Part shown: piece by piece, positions 1 to 4,946 of the stretch | How the letters are laid out: the number at the start of each line of letters is the position of its first letter | How positions within the stretch are numbered: position 1 is the stretch's first letter | Origin: DASUFH01 sp036274645 | GTDB lineage: Bacteria; Acidobacteriota; Terriglobia; 20CM-2-55-15 | Assembly (NCBI GenBank): GCA_036274645.1 | Contig: DASUFH010000417.1 | Location: 1-5,000 of the forward strand | Length of the DNA: 5,000 nucleotides | Direction of reading: 5' to 3' | Notes under the pieces: generated by a model | Seen by the model: only the letters and a program-made list of their open reading frames with translations | Told to the model about the DNA's origin: nothing | Databases searched by the model: none | Made by a program: the position numbers and the translations under genes

Positions 1-543
1 GGCCTCTCGGACATCGCGCTCTATTACATCGGCGGCATCATCAAGCACGCGCGGGCGATCAACGCCTTCACGAATCCGGGCACGAACAGCTACAAGCGCC
101 TCGTGCCGGGCTTCGAGGCGCCGGTCATGCTCGCCTACAGCGCGCGGAATCGCTCCGCCTCGATCCGGATCCCCTGGGTCTCGAACCCGAAGGGACGCCG
201 CATCGAGGTGCGCTTCCCCGACCCGACCGCGAACCCGTATCTCGCGTTCTCGGCGATGCTGATGGCGGGTCTCGACGGCGTGCAGAACAAGATCCATCCC
301 GGCGATCCGATGGACAAGAACCTGTACGACCTCGAGCCCGAAGAGGCGAAGGACATTCCACATCCGTGCGCGTCGCTGGACGAGGCGCTTGCGAACCTCG
401 ACAAGGATCGCGCGTTCCTGACCAAGGGCGGCGTCTTTACCGACGACATGATCGACGCGTACATCGAACTCAAGATGGAAGAAGTCACGCGCTACCGCAT
501 GACGACCCATCCGGTCGAGTTCGACATGTACTACAGCCTCTAG
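1..543 (+). CDS. glnA: Glutamine synthetase, type I (GSI-beta), C-terminal 180 residues, 5' end outside window
   Basis: The enzyme condenses glutamate and ammonia with ATP to make glutamine in the cytoplasm, as a dodecamer. The frame is open from base 1 and ends at TAG 541-543. Adding 288 to the visible residue number gives the classical E. coli/Salmonella numbering without gaps. The flap glutamate Glu327 lies in GFEAPV, Arg321 in KRLVPG, Arg339 and Arg344 in NRSASIRIP, and Glu357 and Arg359 in RIEVRFPDP. The adenylylation tyrosine Tyr397 lies in KNLYDL. The fragment ends in EFDMYYSL at residue 468, the usual family length. The conserved KNLYDLEPEE context implies control by a GlnE-type adenylyltransferase, which is known for this subtype and not shown here. 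The sequence resembles beta/gammaproteobacterial GlnA. Alanine is coded mostly by GCG, unlike the following pyk gene. A GTG at 103 is internal and not the true start. Confidence 0.97.
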   Translation, partial: GLSDIALYYIGGIIKHARAINAFTNPGTNSYKRLVPGFEAPVMLAYSARNRSASIRIPWVSNPKGRRIEVRFPDPTANPYLAFSAMLMAGLDGVQNKIHPGDPMDKNLYDLEPEEAKDIPHPCASLDEALANLDKDRAFLTKGGVFTDDMIDAYIELKMEEVTRYRMTTHPVEFDMYYSL

Positions 544-561
544 TCCGATCCGTTCCTATAC

Positions 562-589
562 AAAGGGCGGCCGCCATGGCCGCCCTTTT
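562..589 (+). terminator. Rho-independent terminator of glnA
   Basis: A perfect 11-base-pair hairpin, AAAGGGCGGCC / GGCCGCCCTTT, with a five-base loop GCCAT. It begins 18 bases after the glnA stop and runs into a short T tract (586-589). The T tract is only four long and is followed by GCC, so some readthrough into pyk, which starts 23 bases later, is possible. The A/T ends also make it weakly symmetric for the minus strand. Confidence 0.85.
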
Positions 590-612
590 GCCTTCTCCCA
601 ATCAATCACACT

Positions 613-2019
613 ATGCGCCGCACCAAGATTGTCGCCACCATTGGCCCCGCCTCCGACACGGAGGAGGCGATCGGCAAGCTCATTTCCGCCGGCATGAACG
701 TCGCGCGGATCAACTTCTCCCACGGCACGCCGGAATACGCGCGCAGCCTGATCCGCCGCCTCAAGAAGGTCCGTGAGCGGATGGGGCGGCCGGTGGCCAT
801 CCTGCAGGACCTGCAGGGTCCCAAGATCCGCGTCGGAGGGATTGCGGGCGGCGCCGTGTCGCTGGCCGCCGGCCAGCAATACATTCTCACGACCACGCCG
901 ATCGAAGGCGACGGGGGCAGAGTCGGAGTGTCGTTGAAATCCCTGCCGGAAGCGCTGTCCCGCGGGCATTCGATTCTCCTCGCCGATGGCGCAATCGAAT
1001 TGCAGGTGGAGCGCGTCAATCCGCCGGATATCTATTGCCGGGTCGTTGTCGGCGGGATACTCGGGTCGCACAAGGGGATCAATCTGCCGGGATCCAAATT
1101 GCAGGTCGACTCGCTGACGCGCAAAGACCGTCAGGACGTGAAACTGGGTCTCGAGGAGGGCGTCGACGCCATCGCGCTGAGCTTCGTCCGCACGGCCAAA
1201 GATATCGACGTGATCCGGCGCGTGGTGACGCGCCACGGAGTCCATGTCCCCATCGTGGCCAAGATCGAACAACATGAAGCCATGCTGGACATCGACAAGA
1301 TCGTGGCCGCGTCCGACGCCATCATGGTGGCGCGCGGGGATCTTGGCGTGGAGATCGATCTGGAGCGCGTGCCGCTGGTGCAGAAGGAAATCATCCGCAA
1401 GTGCAACGCCGTGGGAAAGCCGGTGATCACCGCCACGCAGATGCTGGTCCGCATGGTCGACAATCCCCGGCCGACGCGCGCGGAGGCGGCAGACGTTGCC
1501 AACGCCGTTCTGGATGGAACCGACGCGGTGATGCTGTCGGAGGAAACGGCGGTGGGGCACTATCCGGTGGAGTCGGTGCGGATCATGGACCGCATTGTCC
1601 GGATGGCCGAAACGAACCTCGACGTCGCCAAATTCGAGCAGATTCCCGAGGTCAAGACCGTGGGAGACTCGATCAGCCGTTCAAGCTACTACATTGCGAA
1701 AGAGATTGGCGCCGCCGCCATTCTCACCACGACGTGGTCGGGCAGCACGGCCAACCGCGTCGCGCGGTTCCGGCCGAAACAGCCGATCCTGGCGGCGACG
1801 CCGAACACCAACACGTTCCACTTCCTGTCGCTGGCCTGGGGCGTGACTCCGGTTACCGTGTCCGCATCCGAAACGGCCGACGATCTGATCGTTTCCGCCA
1901 TTGCCGCGGCGCGCGAAGCCGGACACGTCCATCGCGGGCAGCAGGTTGTGGTCACCGGCGGGATTCCACTGTACGTCGCCGGGAACACGAATTTCATCAA
2001 GGTCGAGACGGTCCGCTAG
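613..2019 (+). CDS. pyk: Pyruvate kinase, complete, 468 aa
   Basis: Transfers phosphate from phosphoenolpyruvate to ADP in the last step of glycolysis; cytosolic and normally a homotetramer. The N-terminus MRRTKIVATIGPAS matches the usual family start and the length matches E. coli PykF (470). Visible functional residues are Arg32, Asn34 and Ser36 in ARINFSHG, Asp66 in LQDLQGPKIR, catalytic Lys217 and metal ligand Glu219 in VAKIEQ, Asp243 in ARGDLG, and Thr275 in TATQM. The small beta-barrel B domain spans about 69-165, the TIM barrel flanks it, and the alpha/beta C-domain runs from about 345 to the end. There is no extra PEP-utiliser domain. Departures from the common consensus are KIEQHEAM for KIENxEG, MLVRM for MLESM, and LSEETA for LSGETA; the last also occurs in other bacteria. 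No Shine-Dalgarno is seen before ATG 613, and no in-frame ATG, GTG or TTG lies between the glnA stop and it, so the start is well fixed. The gene is convergent with htrA. Confidence 0.98.
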   Translation: MRRTKIVATIGPASDTEEAIGKLISAGMNVARINFSHGTPEYARSLIRRLKKVRERMGRPVAILQDLQGPKIRVGGIAGGAVSLAAGQQYILTTTPIEGDGGRVGVSLKSLPEALSRGHSILLADGAIELQVERVNPPDIYCRVVVGGILGSHKGINLPGSKLQVDSLTRKDRQDVKLGLEEGVDAIALSFVRTAKDIDVIRRVVTRHGVHVPIVAKIEQHEAMLDIDKIVAASDAIMVARGDLGVEIDLERVPLVQKEIIRKCNAVGKPVITATQMLVRMVDNPRPTRAEAADVANAVLDGTDAVMLSEETAVGHYPVESVRIMDRIVRMAETNLDVAKFEQIPEVKTVGDSISRSSYYIAKEIGAAAILTTTWSGSTANRVARFRPKQPILAATPNTNTFHFLSLAWGVTPVTVSASETADDLIVSAIAAAREAGHVHRGQQVVVTGGIPLYVAGNTNFIKVETVR

Positions 2020-2038
2020 GGGGCCTTCGGGCGCTCCC
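2020..2038 (+). terminator. Weak stop-proximal hairpin after pyk
   Basis: Directly after the pyk TAG, GGGGCC-TTCG-GG can fold as a 3-bp GCC/GGC stem closed by a TTCG tetraloop. It is extended by GGG/CCC across a three-base bulge. No T tract follows, so an intrinsic terminator is doubtful. It may protect the 3' end or pause polymerase before the long palindrome that follows. Confidence 0.3.
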
Positions 2039-2039
2039 C

Positions 2040-2157
2040 GTTGTCCGTTGTGCGCTGGCTGTTGTCCGCTGTGTAATGTACCTGGCTAAACTGCCCAATG
2101 ACTCATTGGCCTGCTGGTCATTCCCCAGCGCACAACAGCCAGCGCACAGCGGACAAC
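2040..2157. repeat. Long imperfect palindrome, 32-base arms around a 54-base centre
   Basis: The arm at 2040-2071 is the reverse complement of 2126-2157 at 30 of 32 positions. The differences are at arm positions 9 and 27. The 54-base centre contains a perfect 7-bp palindrome, CCAATGA-C-TCATTGG (2095-2109). Each arm is itself built from a short TTGTCCG/TTGTGCG-type unit: GTTGTCCGTTGTG at 2040-2052 and GTTGTCCGCTGTG at 2061-2073 are direct copies 21 bases apart. No ORF is carried. The arms can form a very stable stem in either transcript, so the structure could end both pyk and htrA transcription. It could also be a small non-autonomous mobile element. It shares no sequence with the element at 2201-2288. 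Confidence 0.85.
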
Positions 2158-2158
2158 T

Positions 2159-2175
2159 GGGGACGGGGCGTCCCC
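2159..2175. other. Short GC hairpin between the two palindromic repeats
   Basis: GGGGACG-GGG-CGTCCCC is a perfect 7-bp stem with a three-base loop, starting two bases after the long palindrome. No T tract follows on either strand. Its base GGGGAC.. loosely resembles the CTCCCC just outside the left arm of the palindrome at 2035-2039, so it may be part of that repeat's degenerate outer edge. The remaining bases up to 2200 show nothing recognisable. Confidence 0.4.
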
Positions 2176-2200
2176 GCCTCATTCCGATTCATTCACAGCT

Positions 2201-2288
2201 TCTATGACCGCCCGGCGTTTCGGAGTGGATTCTTGTGAAACCAGGGGTTCCACTCTGTAACGTCGGGCGGTCATTGACCGCCCCTATA
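2201..2288. repeat. Dispersed palindromic (REP/MITE-like) element, copy 1, left end incomplete
   Basis: Bases 2201-2243 match 4958-5000 at 41 of 43 positions in the same orientation (differences at 2225 and 2235). Inside copy 1, TGACCGCCCGGCGTT (2205-2219) pairs with 2259-2273 at 14 of 15 positions, the exception being a G/T-type difference. GAGTGGA (2223-2229) pairs with TCCACTC (2249-2255). The right edge forms a second mini-hairpin, GGGCGGTC-ATT-GACCGCCC (2265-2283), followed by CTATA. The reverse complement of this right edge matches the left edge of copy 2 at 4947-4970, so the complete element is about 100 bases with inverted termini. Copy 1 lacks the outer left arm. No coding potential is seen. 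It lies 26 bases from the htrA stop and may act as a transcript end for htrA. Confidence 0.85.
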
Positions 2289-2313
2289 AGCAGACGGGGC
2301 CCAGGAATCGCGC

Positions 2314-3819
2314 TTACTTCAACGAGACGGCAATGTATCGCGTCCGCCCTTCGTGATTCACGAGGAGCAGCGCGACATTCGTCGTTCCGGACTTGATGGC
2401 GCCGTTCAGTTGTTCGACCGTCGCAACCGTTTGGTGATTCGCCTCCACGATGACATCTCCGGCTTCCAGGCCCGCACGCGCCGCCGCGGAACCGGACTCC
2501 ACATTACGAACGGCCACGCCCTTCGTATCTCGTGAAATTCCGAACTGCCGGGAGAATTCCGGCGTCACCGGCTCCAGCGCGACGCCATCGAGCGCGCTTT
2601 CCGCCCGCGGCGCTCCGCCGGCCGTGGCGCGCCGGGTTTCGTTGCGTTCCGCCGGCTGCTCGGCCAGCGTGACCGGATACAGACGCTCAGCGCCATCGCG
2701 CAGGACAGTCAGTTTGACGCTGCGGCCCGGAGGCATTTCCCCGATCATCAACTGGAGCGCGCGGGAATCTTCCACCGCACGATCATCCACTTTCGTCACG
2801 ATATCGCCGGACTTCAGACCGGCCCGTTCAGCGGGACTGTCGGCCGACACATCCGAAATCAGAGCGCCTTCGGCTTTCGACGTCTTGAACGCCTTCGCCA
2901 GATCCGGCGTGACCGGCTGGATCATCACGCCCAGATAGGCGCGGGAGACCTTGCCGTTGTGGATGATCTGGTCCGAGATGTTGTGGACCATCCGCGCCGG
3001 AATCGCGAAACCAATGCCCTGGTTTCCGCCCGACCGGCTGAGAATTGCCGTGCTGATTCCGATCAGTCGTCCTTCCGCGTCCACCAGCGCCCCGCCGGAG
3101 TTCCCCGGATTAATGGCCGCATCGGTCTGGATGAAGTCTTCGTAGGCTTCAATTCCCAATCCGCCGCGCCCGGTGGCGCTCACAATACCCATGGTCACGG
3201 TCTGGCCGACACCAAACGGATTGCCGACCGCCAGAACCACGTCGCCGACTTCAACCGCTTCGTTTTCCGGCAGCGACAACGCCGGCAGACCGGTCTGATC
3301 GATCTTCAGAACTGCGAGATCCGTCTTGCTGTCCGCGCCGATCACGCGCGCGGTATATTCGCGCCGGTCGTTCAGCGATACCTTGACGTCGGACGCGCCA
3401 TCGATCACATGGTTGTTCGTCACAATGTATCCGTCGCTCGAGATGATCACTCCCGATCCCAGGCTGCGTTCTTCACGCTCCCGCGGAGCCGGGGCCTGGT
3501 TTTTGAACGTATCGCCGAAAAACCTCTGGAAAAGGGGATCGTCACTGAACGGCGCCAGACTGCTCACTTCGTTCTTGACGCTACGCGAAGAAAAAACACT
3601 GACCACCGACGGCGCGACCTTCTTGACGGCCGACGCGAATGTGGTCGATGAGGCTTTGCCGGCGGCATTGTCGCTTGGTTTCGCCGCATGGGTTTCGCTG
3701 CCCGCGGCAACAATCGAATGATTTCCCAGTGATGAAATGACGGCGCCTCCGATGACCATCGAAACTACAACGGTCAGAACCATCGGCCAGCGGGGACGCC
3801 GTACCAGACCTGCAGACAT
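2314..3819 (-). CDS. htrA: Do/DegP-family (HtrA) serine protease, membrane-anchored, two PDZ domains, 501 aa
   Basis: An envelope protease/chaperone that degrades or holds misfolded proteins, acting in the periplasm. Residues 1-11 are basic (RRPR). Residues 12-32 form one hydrophobic segment without a clear cleavage site, so it is an anchor or uncleaved signal. A low-complexity linker (about 40-58) precedes the trypsin-like domain (about 59-285). The triad is His137 (TNNHVID), Asp167 (TDLAVLKID) and Ser241 (NPGNSGG), with spacing very close to DegP. DPLFQRFFG (about 94-102) sits in the usual LA-loop region. PDZ1 spans about 291-385 with YLGV as the probable carboxylate-binding loop. An Ala/Arg/Glu-rich linker (388-408) leads to PDZ2 (about 410-498). 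The start at 3819 is chosen for the strong AAGGAGGA six bases upstream. An in-frame ATG at 3894 would add 25 residues, lacks such a site and lies in a GC hairpin. hsp20 lies upstream on the same strand, 105 bases away, suggesting a shared stress transcript. Confidence 0.95.
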   Translation of the reverse strand: MSAGLVRRPRWPMVLTVVVSMVIGGAVISSLGNHSIVAAGSETHAAKPSDNAAGKASSTTFASAVKKVAPSVVSVFSSRSVKNEVSSLAPFSDDPLFQRFFGDTFKNQAPAPREREERSLGSGVIISSDGYIVTNNHVIDGASDVKVSLNDRREYTARVIGADSKTDLAVLKIDQTGLPALSLPENEAVEVGDVVLAVGNPFGVGQTVTMGIVSATGRGGLGIEAYEDFIQTDAAINPGNSGGALVDAEGRLIGISTAILSRSGGNQGIGFAIPARMVHNISDQIIHNGKVSRAYLGVMIQPVTPDLAKAFKTSKAEGALISDVSADSPAERAGLKSGDIVTKVDDRAVEDSRALQLMIGEMPPGRSVKLTVLRDGAERLYPVTLAEQPAERNETRRATAGGAPRAESALDGVALEPVTPEFSRQFGISRDTKGVAVRNVESGSAAARAGLEAGDVIVEANHQTVATVEQLNGAIKSGTTNVALLLVNHEGRTRYIAVSLK

Positions 3820-3824
3820 AGTTA

Positions 3825-3832
3825 TCCTCCTT
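3825..3832 (-). promoter_or_regulatory. Shine-Dalgarno deciding the htrA start
   Basis: On the minus strand AAGGAGGA lies with its GGAGG core six bases before ATG 3819. It is the best ribosome site in the hsp20-htrA gap and rules against the longer start at 3894. Confidence 0.85.
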
Positions 3833-3874
3833 ATGGATTTGAAAAAATGGAATGAAATTTGGTTGCAGACTTTG

Positions 3875-3912
3875 CGCGCGGGGCCGGCGCCCATGCTCCG
3901 GCGCCCCGCGCG
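3875..3912 (-). other. GC-rich hairpin between hsp20 and htrA
   Basis: CGCGCGGGG (3875-3883) pairs perfectly with CCCCGCGCG (3904-3912). Then CCGG (3884-3887) pairs with CCGG (3898-3901) across a two-base bulge, with a ten-base loop. In the minus-strand transcript it begins 12 bases after the hsp20 stop. The following bases read CAAAGTC, not a T tract, so it is not a canonical terminator. A role as partial terminator, 3' stabiliser of the hsp20 message, or processing site that sets the hsp20:htrA ratio is inferred. Confidence 0.6.
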
Positions 3913-3924
3913 ATGAAACGTGTG

Positions 3925-4362
3925 TTACGCGGCTTTGATTTCAATTCGCTTTGACCGCGCCTGCTCCGCCTTGGGCAAAGTGACACGGAGCACTCCGTCT
4001 TTGTAGCTCGCCTTGATCTGGTCGGTCTGGACCGGTGTCGCCAGGGCGAACGTTCGCGTGAATCCGCCAAACATCCGTTCGACACGGTGGACGTTTTCCT
4101 TTTCCATGTCCCGCTCGAAATGCCGCTCACCGCGAATGGTCAGGACGTTGTTCTCGACGCGAATGTCGACGTCCTTCGGGTCGACGCCCGGAAGATCCGC
4201 AGTCACGACCAGTTCGTTATCGGTTTCATGGATGTCGGCGGCCGGAAACCAGTTCCGCACGCCCTCCGTCAGGCCAAGGCCGCCGCTCGTGTCGAAAAAC
4301 TGGTTCAGGTGGTCTCTCAGCAGGCTCATCTCGTTAAAAGGGGTCCAACGAACGAGGTTCAT
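3925..4362 (-). CDS. hsp20: Hsp20 / alpha-crystallin-family small heat-shock protein, 145 aa
   Basis: An ATP-independent holdase chaperone that binds unfolding proteins in the cytoplasm as large oligomers. A short N-terminal arm (1-38, MNLVRWTPFNEM...) is typical of bacterial class A-like members. The alpha-crystallin domain covers about 39-132, with PAADIHETDNELVV at its start, the ADLPGVDPKDVDI strand-loop, and the signature KDGVLRVTLPK near its end. The C-terminal tail carries an I-x-I oligomerisation motif, Ile140-Glu-Ile142. The length is normal (about 140-160) and nothing is missing. ATG 4362 has AGGAGG eight bases upstream; Met12 has none and is rejected. The gene is divergent from the 133-residue protein at 4525 and upstream of htrA on the same strand. 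Heat or envelope-stress induction is expected from the family. I see neither a CIRCE element nor a convincing sigma-32 promoter. Confidence 0.97.
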   Translation of the reverse strand: MNLVRWTPFNEMSLLRDHLNQFFDTSGGLGLTEGVRNWFPAADIHETDNELVVTADLPGVDPKDVDIRVENNVLTIRGERHFERDMEKENVHRVERMFGGFTRTFALATPVQTDQIKASYKDGVLRVTLPKAEQARSKRIEIKAA

Positions 4363-4370
4363 AGCTCGTA

Positions 4371-4376
4371 CCTCCT
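4371..4376 (-). promoter_or_regulatory. Shine-Dalgarno of hsp20
   Basis: AGGAGG on the minus strand, eight bases before ATG 4362, within an otherwise A/T-rich leader. No complementary CCTCC lies upstream in the short leader, so it looks constitutively exposed and not masked by an RNA thermometer stem. Confidence 0.85.
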
Positions 4377-4381
4377 AATTT

Positions 4382-4410
4382 ATTTAGAGTGTCTTTTATT
4401 TATTCTAAAT
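4382..4410. promoter_or_regulatory. Inverted repeat overlapping the hsp20 promoter/leader (possible operator)
   Basis: ATTTAGA (4382-4388) and TCTAAAT (4404-4410) are perfect 7-base inverted copies separated by 15 A/T-rich bases. One arm overlaps the candidate -10 of hsp20, and the other lies just upstream of its Shine-Dalgarno. This layout suits a repressor operator or a leader hairpin. It is not the CIRCE sequence bound by HrcA. Short A/T-rich repeats arise easily by chance, so support is modest. Confidence 0.4.
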
Positions 4411-4432
4411 CTCGCTGTGTCCCACATATCAA
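4402..4432 (-). promoter_or_regulatory. Candidate hsp20 promoter, sigma-70-like
   Basis: Reading the minus strand, TTGATA (4432-4427, five of six to the -35 consensus) is followed 19 bases later by TAGAAT (4407-4402, five of six to the -10). The 19-base spacer is longer than the usual 17, which lowers confidence. Transcription would start near 4395 and give a leader of about 30 bases. CCCAT occurs near 4433-4438 as in sigma-32 -10 boxes, but no CTTGAA-like -35 stands at the right distance. Confidence 0.35.
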
Positions 4433-4476
4433 TGGGCAATTTGACCCGGATCACACCGAAAAGTTAGAAGAAATAT

Positions 4477-4494
4477 TAAAAACCAGTGTTTTTA
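4477..4494. other. A/T hairpin in the divergent promoter region
   Basis: TAAAAAC-CAGT-GTTTTTA is a perfect 7-bp stem with a four-base loop. It lies just upstream of the candidate extended -10 of the 4525 gene, at about the -28 to -45 zone. It could be an operator or a bent A-tract upstream element. As a terminator it would be weak because the stem is A/T. Confidence 0.3.
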
Positions 4495-4506
4495 TATGTC
4501 TTTTGA

Positions 4507-4515
4507 TGGTATCTT
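4507..4515 (+). promoter_or_regulatory. Candidate extended -10 promoter for the 133-aa gene
   Basis: TGGTATCTT fits the extended -10 pattern TG-n-TATnnT, with TATCTT matching four of six to TATAAT. There is no good -35 seventeen bases upstream (TGTTTT). Transcription would begin about 4521-4523, almost at ATG 4525, and no Shine-Dalgarno precedes that ATG, so the message may be nearly leaderless. An alternative is TTGACC (4441-4446) with TAGAAG (4465-4470) at 18 bases. Confidence 0.35.
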
Positions 4516-4524
4516 GCGCGCACG

Positions 4525-4926
4525 ATGACGAACAAAGAGGAGATCCTGGCTCTGATCAGCAGTCATCCCGAGGGACTGGACGACGATGACATCGCGGAGA
4601 TGACCGGCATCCAGCCACGCCAGCAGGTGCAGCAGTTGTGCAACCAGCTGGCGGACTCCAGGCGGATTCGTCGTCAATCGGTGGAGAAGGCGGGCAAGCG
4701 CCGCAAGATTCATAACTTTCCTGCGGCGTCGGCGGGAAATTCGCACCCTCCGGCGCCGGAGTCTTTACCGGAGACCTGGCGCCGCCGTCTCGCGGCGCTG
4801 GTTGCCGCGACCGGCCGCACTGAAGGGGACCTGCTGGAGGAATCTCTTCGACTGCTGGCGATGAAAGTTTTGCGGGAACATGACGAGCCCGGACGCGAAT
4901 CGACCCGGCGGGAGCTCGAGCCGTGA
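4525..4926 (+). CDS. Small putative DNA-binding protein, winged-helix-like plus RHH-like helices, 133 aa
   Basis: I do not recognise a named family. Residues 1-64 read like a winged helix-turn-helix. Helix 1 is KEEILALISSHP, followed by DDDDIAEMTGIQ, then a recognition-type helix PRQQVQQLCNQLADSRRI, and a basic wing ending KRRKIHNF. Residues 66-79 are a Pro/Ala/Ser linker. Residues 80-118 (LPETWRRRLAALVA, then TGRTEGDLLEESLRLLAMKVL) resemble the two helices of a ribbon-helix-helix domain, but no clear preceding beta-strand is seen. They may instead be a dimerisation hairpin. The acidic/basic tail looks disordered. It is soluble, with no signal or membrane segment. Codon composition is coding-like and similar to its neighbours. 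ATG 4525 has no Shine-Dalgarno and no better start follows nearby. It is divergent from hsp20 with 162 bases between. A regulatory role over hsp20-htrA is inference only. Confidence 0.8.
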   Translation: MTNKEEILALISSHPEGLDDDDIAEMTGIQPRQQVQQLCNQLADSRRIRRQSVEKAGKRRKIHNFPAASAGNSHPPAPESLPETWRRRLAALVAATGRTEGDLLEESLRLLAMKVLREHDEPGRESTRRELEP

Positions 4927-4946
4927 TCAGGTTCCCCCGTCTGCTT

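Noticed and set aside
541..612. pyk is in the same frame as glnA with no further stop, suggesting a readthrough fusion
   Set aside because: A strong terminator lies between them and an open gap of 23 codons is likely by chance in GC-rich DNA; nothing points to TAG readthrough.
556..1560. 334-codon open frame on the minus strand across pyk
   Set aside because: It is the shadow of pyk in GC-rich DNA. The translation is rich in His, Asp and Arg with no recognisable domain, while the plus strand encodes a complete pyruvate kinase.
2040..2157. CRISPR-like repeats
   Set aside because: The repeated units are inverted arms plus short degenerate direct copies, not regular repeats with unique spacers, and no cas gene is present.
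1401..2207. 268-codon plus-strand frame running from pyk into the intergenic region
   Set aside because: Out-of-frame overlap with pyk. The tail past 2019 translates the long palindrome, and no start signal or family pattern is seen.
2959..3651. 230-codon plus-strand frame opposite htrA
   Set aside because: Antisense to the protease domain, whose catalytic motifs are intact on the minus strand; the translation has no domain-like pattern.
3820..3894. Longer htrA start at ATG 3894
   Set aside because: The 25 extra residues lack signal-like character, the ATG lies in the intergenic hairpin, and the strong Shine-Dalgarno favours 3819.
4363..4400. RNA thermometer masking the hsp20 ribosome site
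   Set aside because: The short leader has no UUUU or CCUCC segment able to pair with AGGAGG; the 7-base stem leaves the site free.
4363..4524. CIRCE or sigma-32 control site upstream of hsp20
   Set aside because: No TTAGCACTC/GAGTGCTAA pair is present, and the CCCAT near 4433-4438 has no CTTGAA-like -35 at a suitable distance.
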